Of a stretch of DNA of 9,809 nt, positions 1 to 5,598 are shown one piece after another. The notes beneath the pieces were generated by a model. It did no database searches. It saw only the letters and a program-made list of their open reading frames with translations, and was not told where the DNA came from. The position numbers and the translations under genes are program-made. Source of the DNA: CAYSPT01 sp964432985 (GTDB taxonomy: Bacteria; Muiribacteriota; CAYSPT01); contig CAYSPT010000114.1 in the NCBI GenBank assembly GCA_964432985.1, forward strand, positions 1-9,809, given 5' to 3'. Numbering within the stretch: the stretch's first letter is position 1; every line of letters begins with the position of its first letter.

Positions 1-1
1 A

Positions 2-1099
2 AGCGGATTAGGCTTAATCAGCGGCTGCGGCGAAGACAAAACGGACCCCGGCGGTAAAGAGCCGGCGGGAACGACATCGAAAGGCAGCGGGAGCACTACC
101 GCGGTAACACCGGTCCCGGACCCAGCGTCGCAGCAGCAGGGAAACTCCGGCACTTCCACTACGGTGACGGACCCGGTCACAAAAGAGCCTTCGGACGACG
201 GAAAGACACCGGGAGATTCGCCGGCTGTTGAGCCCAAACCGGTCAAACCGAAGCATTCGTGGCTGGATGAAACCGGTAACGTTGCCCCCCGTTCGGAGAT
301 GGTCTTGAAGCTGGGGCGGAACCCTTTTCTGCAAACCAGGCTCATGCTCAGGGTTCACGAACCCCTGCTCGATTACCTGGCCAAAAAGCTCGGGGTAAAA
401 AGCGTCAAGCTGGTGCTGGCCGAGGACTACGCCGGGATCGTGCAGTATCTAAGTGAGGGAAAAATCGACATTGCCTGGATCGGCACCGTGGCCTATGTTT
501 CGGGGAGAGAAAAAGCGGGTGCCCGGCCCGTGGTCCGTCCGGTACGTTTCGGCAAGGACACATACGGAAGCATCATCATCACCCGCGCCGACAACTCTAT
601 CAATTCCGTGCAGGACCTCAAGGGAAAGACCTTTGCCTTCGTGGACAAGGAATCGGCTTCGGGCTACCTGTTCCCACTAGCATACATGCTCGGGGAGGGC
701 GTCAATCCTGAAAAAGATTTCAAAAAGATCGATTACCTGAAAGAACATGACAGCGTAGTCATGGCCGTATTTTTCAAGAAGTTTACCGCCGGAGCCGTAT
801 ACGATGACGCCCGCGACAAACTCGGCAAGGAAAACAAGGGACAGCTCAAGATCCTGGCCCGTATCCCCGATATCCCCAACGAGCCCATCGTGGTGCACCC
901 CGATATGCCGGACGACCTGGTCGAGGATATCAAACAGGCATTTATTGCCCTGGGAAAGGATCCCGAATTTCTCAAGGATTTCAACAGCCGTATCAACGAC
1001 CGGCTCGAGAATTTCGTAGAGGCAAGCAACGAAGAATATGACGTCGTCCGTGAACTTCTGAATAACCTGGAAGAGAAACAGAAAGCCGATGGTCAGTAA
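2..1099 (+). CDS. PhnD-like substrate-binding lipoprotein (5' end outside window)
   Basis: The frame is open from base 2 and includes a lipobox, L-I-S-G-C, with the acylated Cys at codon 26-28. The gene therefore starts upstream of the window; the internal GTG at 164 is not the real start. After the Cys comes a Thr/Pro/Ser/Gly/Gln-rich tether of about 90 residues, then a periplasmic binding domain of the PhnD/PtxB family (phosphonate/phosphite-type ligands). Family hallmarks include an 'LLDYLAKKLGVKSVKLV' start, 'GKIDIAWIG', 'YGSIIITR', 'DLKGKTFAFVDKESASGYLFP' (the S-x-S-G ligand loop) and 'HDSVVMAV'. It should sit membrane-tethered in the periplasm; the residue after Cys is Gly, not Asp, which under the E. 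coli Lol rule would favour the outer membrane. The stop overlaps the cyclase start by 11 bp, and no permease or ATPase gene is visible, so a sensory rather than transport role is likely (inference). The actual ligand cannot be read from sequence. Confidence 0.88.
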   Translation, partial: SGLGLISGCGEDKTDPGGKEPAGTTSKGSGSTTAVTPVPDPASQQQGNSGTSTTVTDPVTKEPSDDGKTPGDSPAVEPKPVKPKHSWLDETGNVAPRSEMVLKLGRNPFLQTRLMLRVHEPLLDYLAKKLGVKSVKLVLAEDYAGIVQYLSEGKIDIAWIGTVAYVSGREKAGARPVVRPVRFGKDTYGSIIITRADNSINSVQDLKGKTFAFVDKESASGYLFPLAYMLGEGVNPEKDFKKIDYLKEHDSVVMAVFFKKFTAGAVYDDARDKLGKENKGQLKILARIPDIPNEPIVVHPDMPDDLVEDIKQAFIALGKDPEFLKDFNSRINDRLENFVEASNEEYDVVRELLNNLEEKQKADGQ

Positions 1100-2900
1100 G
1101 TTTAAGGACTTTGGACTACAGGCAAAGATAATAGTCCAGGTCGTGTCCCTCATTGTCATTATCATGCTCGTGGTCGGCTGGGCGACCCTGGTGCGTGAAG
1201 AAGAGACGATCCTGCGCAAAATGGAGGCATTCGGTAAGCTCCTGGCCATGGGGCTGGCGGAACGCAGCTTCGAGGGTCTGGCTACCTACCAGTACGCCGA
1301 CGTGATGGAATTTGTCCAGGCCGTGGGCGGGGAAGAAGATGTCTCCATGGTCTGTATTTTCGACAAGGAGCGAAAAGTCTGCATCGCCAGCACCGTAGAG
1401 GGCAAGCTCGATAAACCACCCCAGCATCCCCATGTCAAGAAATCCCTGGACAGCGAGCAGTTTAACCCGAAAGATGCGTCGTTCAGAGACAAGAACGGCC
1501 TGTATTTTCTCGCCCCGGTCCAGACGGGCACCGTCTGCCTGGGGATGGTGGCCATCCGGCTCTCTCTGGACAGCCTGAACCGGGAACTGGTCCAGACCCG
1601 CAACCAGGTCCTGATCATCACCGTTTTGGCCATCGTTTTAGGAGCGGCCATGTCGGTGTTCCTGGCCCGGGCGCTAATACGCCCGGTAACCTCGCTGGTC
1701 CACGGCGCCCAGGCGGTGGCGGTGGGCGATTTCAGCCGTAGGATCCCGGTGGATTCCGGGGACGAGATCGGGCAGCTGGCCGAATCGTTCAACCAGATGA
1801 CCGGTAACGTCGAGCTTCTGTACAACGTGAGCATGGCCATGAATTTCGTCAACGATCTGGACAAGCTTCTCGACCTGATCCTGGACAAGGCCGTCGAGGC
1901 GCTGGACGCCGAACGGGGCTCTCTCATGCTTCTCGATGACCAGACCGACGAGCTGATGCTCAAGGTGGTCAGGGGGCTGGGTGAGGAGCCGCTCAAGCGG
2001 AGGGTGACTCTCAAGATCGGGGAGGGCATTGCCGGGAACGTGGTAAAATTGGGCCGCCCCCTGCTGGTCAACGAGGGCTACCTTGATCCGCGGTTCAAGA
2101 GCTTTGATTTTGCTCTGAATAGGGAGAAAAAGGTCAAGGCGCTGGTCTGTGTACCGCTCAAGATTGAAGACAAACCCTTCGGCGTGATCAACATCGTGAA
2201 CAAGAGAAGCGGCGCATCGTCGTTCTCGGAGCAGGACCTGAAACTTCTCCAGGCGCTGGCATCCCAGGCGGCTGTGGCCATAAACAACGCCAAGCTGTAC
2301 GAGCTGGCTATCACCGACGGCCTTACCAAGTTGTTCATACACCGCTATTTCCAGGCCCGTCTCGACGAGGAGATCATCCGTTCACGCCGGTACGGCCAGG
2401 AGTTTTCGATAGCCCTGTTTGACATCGATCATTTCAAGAATTTCAACGACACCTATGGGCACCAGCAGGGTGACATCGTCCTGCGGGAGATGGCCGGTAT
2501 CATGAAGAACACCATCCGCGAAAACATCGATATCGCCGCCCGTTACGGCGGAGAGGAGTTCGTGGTCATTCTCCCGGAGACGAATATCGGTGGAGCAGGA
2601 GTGTTCGCTGAGCGTCTCAGGAAGAACGTGGAGACCCACGATTTCCCCGGCCAGGACGAACCGCTTCACGTCACCATCAGTATCGGCTGTTCCTGTTATC
2701 CTCACAGCGCCGAAGAGAAGGTGGAGCTCATTAAACGGGCCGACGACCTGCTGTACGTGGCCAAGGAGAAGGGCCGCAACCAGGTCTGCCTCGACATTCT
2801 CGGGGCAGACGAAGATGCCGAGCCCGATACGAATAACGACCCCGCAGGGGACGCCGAGCCCGATGCGAACATCGAGCCCGATACGGAGTCGGAGGCATGA
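1089..2900 (+). CDS. Membrane diguanylate cyclase, HAMP-GAF-GGDEF
   Basis: A 603-residue inner-membrane enzyme expected to make c-di-GMP from two GTP. In order: transmembrane helix about 11-32; periplasmic segment about 33-173, probably a single Cache/PAS-like sensor; second helix about 174-194; HAMP linker about 194-242 ('RPVTSLVHGAQAVAVGDFSRRI..DEIGQLAESFNQMT'); GAF about 255-400; GGDEF domain about 408-575. The active site is intact: 'DIDHFKNFNDTYGH' and GGEEF at 487-491. The inhibitory I-site position, normally RxxD five residues before GGEEF, reads E-N-I-D, so classical product inhibition may be weak or absent. A very acidic tail (572-603) holds an imperfect 12-residue repeat beginning D-A-E-P-D. 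The gene overlaps the PhnD-like gene by 11 bp and coaX by 4 bp, which suggests co-translation. The periplasmic domain is the natural docking site for the upstream lipoprotein (inference). The Shine-Dalgarno is weak (GGAAGAG, 13 nt upstream), consistent with coupling. Confidence 0.93.
   Translation: MVSKFKDFGLQAKIIVQVVSLIVIIMLVVGWATLVREEETILRKMEAFGKLLAMGLAERSFEGLATYQYADVMEFVQAVGGEEDVSMVCIFDKERKVCIASTVEGKLDKPPQHPHVKKSLDSEQFNPKDASFRDKNGLYFLAPVQTGTVCLGMVAIRLSLDSLNRELVQTRNQVLIITVLAIVLGAAMSVFLARALIRPVTSLVHGAQAVAVGDFSRRIPVDSGDEIGQLAESFNQMTGNVELLYNVSMAMNFVNDLDKLLDLILDKAVEALDAERGSLMLLDDQTDELMLKVVRGLGEEPLKRRVTLKIGEGIAGNVVKLGRPLLVNEGYLDPRFKSFDFALNREKKVKALVCVPLKIEDKPFGVINIVNKRSGASSFSEQDLKLLQALASQAAVAINNAKLYELAITDGLTKLFIHRYFQARLDEEIIRSRRYGQEFSIALFDIDHFKNFNDTYGHQQGDIVLREMAGIMKNTIRENIDIAARYGGEEFVVILPETNIGGAGVFAERLRKNVETHDFPGQDEPLHVTISIGCSCYPHSAEEKVELIKRADDLLYVAKEKGRNQVCLDILGADEDAEPDTNNDPAGDAEPDANIEPDTESEA
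2814..2885 (+). repeat. 36-bp imperfect tandem repeat encoding an acidic tail
   Basis: Two copies start at 2814 and 2850, both opening with GA(T/C)GCCGAGCCCGAT. They encode D-A-E-P-D-T-N-N-D-P-A-G and then D-A-E-P-D-A-N-I-E-P-D-T. The period is 12 codons, so copy number could change without breaking the frame. It lies C-terminal to the GGDEF domain and just before the overlap with coaX. Confidence 0.75.
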
Positions 2901-3691
2901 CCTCGTCGCTCCTGGTCATCGATATCGGCAATACCCACACCGTGGTTGGTTTTTACCGTGGGGATGACCTGTCCGCCACCCTCCGTCTTTCCACCAAGCT
3001 ATACCGTACCGCAGACGAACTGCTCTTCAGGTTCCGTCAGTGCCTCGAAGAAATCGGGGAGAGCGGAGATTCAGTTACCGGGGTGGTGGTTTCTTCGGTG
3101 GTTCCCGTCCTGGATGAGATGGTCCGCTCGGCCCTGACCAGGCTCACCGGCAAATCCGTGCTCATGGTCACTCCGGAGGTTGATTTGGGCTTAACCGTTG
3201 ATTACGACCGGCCCGGAGATATCGGTGCGGACCGTCTGGTCAACGCCGTAGCAGCGGTTCATCACTTCGGGGCGCCGGTAATAGTGATCGATTTCGGCAC
3301 GGCCACCACGTTTTGCGTAGTTGACAGGTCCAAAACCTATTGCGGAGGTGCTATCGCGGTGGGTGTCAGGCTGTCGCTGGAGACGCTGACCGCCAAGGCC
3401 GCCCGGCTGCATTCCGTCGACTTGAAACTACCGCAGCGGGTCCTGGGGAAAAGCACCGATGAAAGCATTCGTTCGGGAATTCTCTACGGATTTGCTTCGC
3501 TTACCGACGGTATGGTCGAGCGGCTGTACCGTGAAATAAACCAAACCGACGCAGTCGGTTACACCTGTCCGGTAGTGGCTACCGGAGGGCTGGCATCGTT
3601 GATGGAGCCGATTTGCAGGAGGATTACCGCGGTCCGTGACGACCTTACTCTGGAAGGACTGCGACTCATCTACCGGATGAATAGACCTTAA
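2897..3691 (+). CDS. coaX: Type III pantothenate kinase
   Basis: This enzyme phosphorylates pantothenate, the first step of coenzyme A synthesis, in the cytoplasm. The 264-residue length is typical of CoaX. The ASKHA-fold motifs are clear: N-terminal 'VIDIGNTHTVVG' (phosphate 1, with the conserved Asp), 'GDIGADRLVNAVAA' (pantothenate-side Asp), 'VIDFGTATTF' (phosphate 2), 'GKSTDESIRSGILYGF', 'VVATGGLASLM' and a C-terminal 'LTLEGLRLIYRMN'. The ATG at 2897 overlaps the cyclase stop as ATGA, with a GGAG 8 nt upstream at 2885-2888. In many bacteria coaX follows birA; here it follows a signalling gene instead. One small oddity is 'GGAIAVGV' where the family usually has a Pro-Gly turn (I-x-P-G). 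All three conserved Asp positions are present, so activity is expected. Confidence 0.95.
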   Translation: MTSSLLVIDIGNTHTVVGFYRGDDLSATLRLSTKLYRTADELLFRFRQCLEEIGESGDSVTGVVVSSVVPVLDEMVRSALTRLTGKSVLMVTPEVDLGLTVDYDRPGDIGADRLVNAVAAVHHFGAPVIVIDFGTATTFCVVDRSKTYCGGAIAVGVRLSLETLTAKAARLHSVDLKLPQRVLGKSTDESIRSGILYGFASLTDGMVERLYREINQTDAVGYTCPVVATGGLASLMEPICRRITAVRDDLTLEGLRLIYRMNRP

Positions 3692-3794
3692 AAAAGGTGC
3701 AGACACTGTAATATTCGTCAGGTGCATCAGTCCGGAACTGATTATGCAATAATGTACGGGCAAAACCAACCGAATCCATTATGAGGAATAATGC
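3692..3794 (+). promoter_or_regulatory. coaX-dusB spacer with small hairpin
   Basis: This 103-bp gap is more AT-rich than its neighbours. It contains a perfect 6-bp inverted repeat, ATCAGT (3726-3731) and ACTGAT (3737-3742), with a 5-nt loop. No T-run follows, so it does not look like a standard intrinsic terminator; an operator or leader hairpin is possible. A good Shine-Dalgarno (GAGGA, 3784-3788) lies 6 nt before the dusB ATG. I cannot name convincing -35/-10 boxes, although a promoter for dusB is likely to lie here. Confidence 0.35.
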
Positions 3795-4844
3795 ATGTTG
3801 AAAATTGGTAATCTCGAATTGAAGAATCCGGTGTTGCTGGCACCACTGGCCGGGTACACCGACCTGGCGTTCAGGATGCTGGCGGTGGAGTGCGAATGCG
3901 CTCTGGTGTGCACCGAGATGGTGAGTTCTCACGGCCTGGTTCTTGAAGGGCGGGAATCCCTGCGGGATGCCCGCACAGTCGAAGAGGAGCGTCCGGTGGC
4001 GGTCCAATTGTTTGGTGCTGACCTCGCCATGATGGTCCGGGCTGCCACGCTGGTGGAATCACGGGGTACGGTGGACATCATCGATATCAACATGGGGTGC
4101 CCGGTGTCGAAAGTGGTCAGGGCCGGCGCCGGGGCAGGCCTCATGAAATCTCCCGGTCTGGTCGGGGAGATCGTCTCCGCGGTAACCTCCGCCACCAGCC
4201 TTCCGGTCACGGTGAAAATCCGTTCAGGTTGGGACAACTCCTCGATAAACGCCGTTCAGGTGGCGCAGATAGCCGCCTGTAACGGGGCGGCCGCAGTAAC
4301 CGTGCATCCCCGCACCCGAAAATCATTCTTTACCGGAAGCATCGACCGGGACGTGGTGAAGCAGGTGGTCGAGGCGGTGAATGTCCCGGTTTTTTTCAGC
4401 GGTGACATCCAGTCACTCCAAGACGCAATCACAGCCATTGATTACACCGGTTGTTCCGGGGTCATGGTAGGACGGGGAGCGCTGGGCCGTCCCTGGCTGA
4501 TAACCGAAATCGCCGCCCGTCTCTCCTCTGAGAGACGCCATCTCTCCGCTGCGACGGATACGCAAGTGCAGAAATCCCATCAGGCGAAGCCGGTAGATGT
4601 CCCGTCCGGCACAGGGAGTGCTGAAGATAATAAAAACAGGGCAGTGAAGTTTTTGAAACGCCACGTGGAACTGGCGGTGAAATACTTCGGTCCCCGCGAC
4701 GCGGTCTTCTCTCTGATACCTCATCTCTCCAACTACATCAAGGGTGTACCGGGGGCCCGGCACCTGCGCCGCCGCATCAGTGAAATTAGAAGCATGGAAG
4801 CGTTGAACGATTTTATCAATGAATTGCATAATGAGCTATCTTGA
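3795..4844 (+). CDS. dusB: tRNA-dihydrouridine synthase, DusB-type
   Basis: An FMN- and NADPH-dependent cytoplasmic enzyme that reduces specific uridines in the tRNA D-loop. The TIM-barrel signatures run in order: 'LAPLAGYTDLAFR', 'TEMVSSHGL', 'DINMGCPVSKVVRAGAGAGLMKSP' with the catalytic Cys at residue 102, 'PVTVKIRSGWD', 'VTVHPRTR', 'GDI' and 'GCSGVMVGRGALGRPWL'. The C-terminal helical tRNA-binding domain resumes around residue 280 ('FLKRHVELAVKYFG', 'LSNYIKGVPGARHLRRRI'). At 349 residues it is longer than the usual 320-330, because a low-complexity stretch of about 35 residues (roughly 246-280) separates barrel and helical domain. Two motif variants are VHPRT for the common VHGRT and FSGDI for the common NGDI. 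Start is the ATG at 3795, 6 nt after GAGGA. DusB is the best subfamily match, but the substrate position is not provable from sequence. Confidence 0.93.
   Translation: MLKIGNLELKNPVLLAPLAGYTDLAFRMLAVECECALVCTEMVSSHGLVLEGRESLRDARTVEEERPVAVQLFGADLAMMVRAATLVESRGTVDIIDINMGCPVSKVVRAGAGAGLMKSPGLVGEIVSAVTSATSLPVTVKIRSGWDNSSINAVQVAQIAACNGAAAVTVHPRTRKSFFTGSIDRDVVKQVVEAVNVPVFFSGDIQSLQDAITAIDYTGCSGVMVGRGALGRPWLITEIAARLSSERRHLSAATDTQVQKSHQAKPVDVPSGTGSAEDNKNRAVKFLKRHVELAVKYFGPRDAVFSLIPHLSNYIKGVPGARHLRRRISEIRSMEALNDFINELHNELS
4518..4537 (+). repeat. Perfect 8-bp hairpin inside dusB
   Basis: CGTCTCTC (4518-4525) and GAGAGACG (4530-4537) are exact reverse complements separated by CTCT. The hairpin falls at codons 242-248, just where the family-typical TIM barrel ends and the extra low-complexity segment begins. 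It could be chance codon content, a folded mRNA pause site, or the edge of an inserted palindromic element. Confidence 0.6.
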
Positions 4845-4894
4845 CTTATTTACATTAGAGGTCGGCGCCATTAGTTAAGTGAGGAAACAACCGG

Positions 4895-5329
4895 ATGAAT
4901 GATTGTGCTCCGATGTCTACCATCATTCTTGTGGTGCAGGACAACGAAGACGATTGGGAGTTCATCAAGTTTGTTTTTAACAACACCGGCATCCACGACG
5001 GGTTGTTCGTGGTTGACGACGGTATCAAAGCACTGGACTTTCTTCACCGCCGGGGCCGTTTCGGCGGGGCTCCGCGTCCCAACCTGATCCTGTTGGACAT
5101 CAATATCCCCAAAAAGGACGGTATGGAGGTGCTGTCAGAAATAAAGAACGACCCCTCGCTGAAGCGGATTCCAGTAATAATGATGACCTCGTCCCTGTCC
5201 GAAACCGACGTGCTTGATGCCTACAATCTGCATGCTAACGCTTACATCATCCTTCCTCTCGATCTAGATGAGTTCGCACGGATCATCAGAATCATCAAGG
5301 AGTTCTGGCTGACGGTAGTCACAATATGA
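4895..5329 (+). CDS. Stand-alone response regulator receiver protein, Rcp1-like, atypical
   Basis: A single CheY-like receiver domain of 144 residues with no output domain, similar to the Rcp1-type regulators that usually partner phytochrome-like or hybrid kinases ('RPNLILLDINIPKKDGMEVLSEIK', 'RIPVIMMTSS', 'ANAYI..P.D'). The phospho-acceptor Asp68 and Thr98 are present. Two usually conserved positions differ: the acidic pair reads Q15-D16 ('VVQDNEDD' rather than V-E-D-N) and the near-invariant Lys before the cis-Pro is Leu120 ('IILPLD'). Asp16 may still allow Mg binding, but normal phosphorylation signalling is doubtful. The C-terminus ends TVVTI because a tandem duplication created the stop; the undisrupted version would end TVVTLPR. 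Start ATG 4895 lies 10 nt after GAGG; an in-frame ATG at 4913 is the alternative and would give a start closer to family length. No histidine kinase is in the window. Confidence 0.88.
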   Translation: MNDCAPMSTIILVVQDNEDDWEFIKFVFNNTGIHDGLFVVDDGIKALDFLHRRGRFGGAPRPNLILLDINIPKKDGMEVLSEIKNDPSLKRIPVIMMTSSLSETDVLDAYNLHANAYIILPLDLDEFARIIRIIKEFWLTVVTI

Positions 5330-5381
5330 GTTCGCACGGATCATCAGAATCATCAAGGAGTTCTGGCTGACGGTAGTCACA
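5268..5381 (+). repeat. 56-bp perfect tandem duplication at the receiver gene 3' end
   Basis: Bases 5268-5323 are repeated exactly at 5326-5381, separated by the dinucleotide AT, giving a 58-bp period. Because 58 is not a multiple of three, the second copy is out of frame with the gene, and the junction generates the TGA stop at 5327-5329. Removing one period restores a reading frame ending T-L-P-R and stopping at 5391-5393, which matches the usual end of this receiver family. The exact identity implies a recent event or an assembly artefact. Confidence 0.97.
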
Positions 5382-5598
5382 TTGCCGCGTTGATGGAACA
5401 ATATCTCCCCTCCCAAAGCCGAAAACTGCCATGCCGACACAGAACGAGAACTTACCTTCAATGTTGATAGATAACGATCTATCCTGTTGATAGATTCTGC
5501 ATTTGATTATATTGTATACGTGGCAAATAGAAACAATAGGATTTGACGGTATCGGTGTGCCTGTTTGACGAGTGTATCGAAAAAAATGAGGTGGCAAA
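5330..5598 (+). promoter_or_regulatory. AT-rich leader of the PLD gene with repeated TGATAGAT motifs
   Basis: This 269-bp gene-free stretch starts with the duplicated receiver tail (to 5381) and the relic stop at 5391-5393. From about 5450 it becomes AT-rich. It holds TGTTGATAGAT twice, at 5462-5472 and 5485-5495 (23 bp apart), and a perfect inverted repeat GATAGAT (5466-5472) / ATCTATC (5477-5483) around AACG. A regulator-binding site is plausible. TTGATA (5488-5493) and TATATT (5508-5513) resemble promoter boxes, but their 14-bp spacing is too short for a sigma-70 call. No T-run follows the hairpin. A 24-codon frame at 5393-5467 resembles nothing I recognise. Confidence 0.45.
5588..5593 (+). 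promoter_or_regulatory. Ribosome binding site fixing a GTG start
   Basis: GAGGTG at 5588-5593, whose GAGG core ends 7 nt before the GTG at 5599, supports that GTG as start of the PLD gene. The nearby ATG at 5586 is out of frame. Confidence 0.7.

Noticed and set aside
1286..2071. Long minus-strand open frame opposite the cyclase gene
   Set aside because: It is a shadow of a well-supported GGDEF gene, with Ser/Arg/Thr-rich translation typical of antisense frames and no recognisable domain.
3300..3325. Cys in place of Asp after the GTATTF motif of CoaX as a sign of inactivity
   Set aside because: From memory, bacillar CoaX proteins also carry Cys at this place, and the three conserved Asp positions are present.
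5488..5520. Sigma-70 promoter TTGATA with TATATT or TATAC
   Set aside because: Spacings of 14 or about 21 bp do not fit; only an AT-rich leader is supported.
5330..5598. c-di-GMP riboswitch upstream of the PLD gene
   Set aside because: I see none of the conserved GEMM core sequences; the only structure is the short TGATAGAT hairpin.
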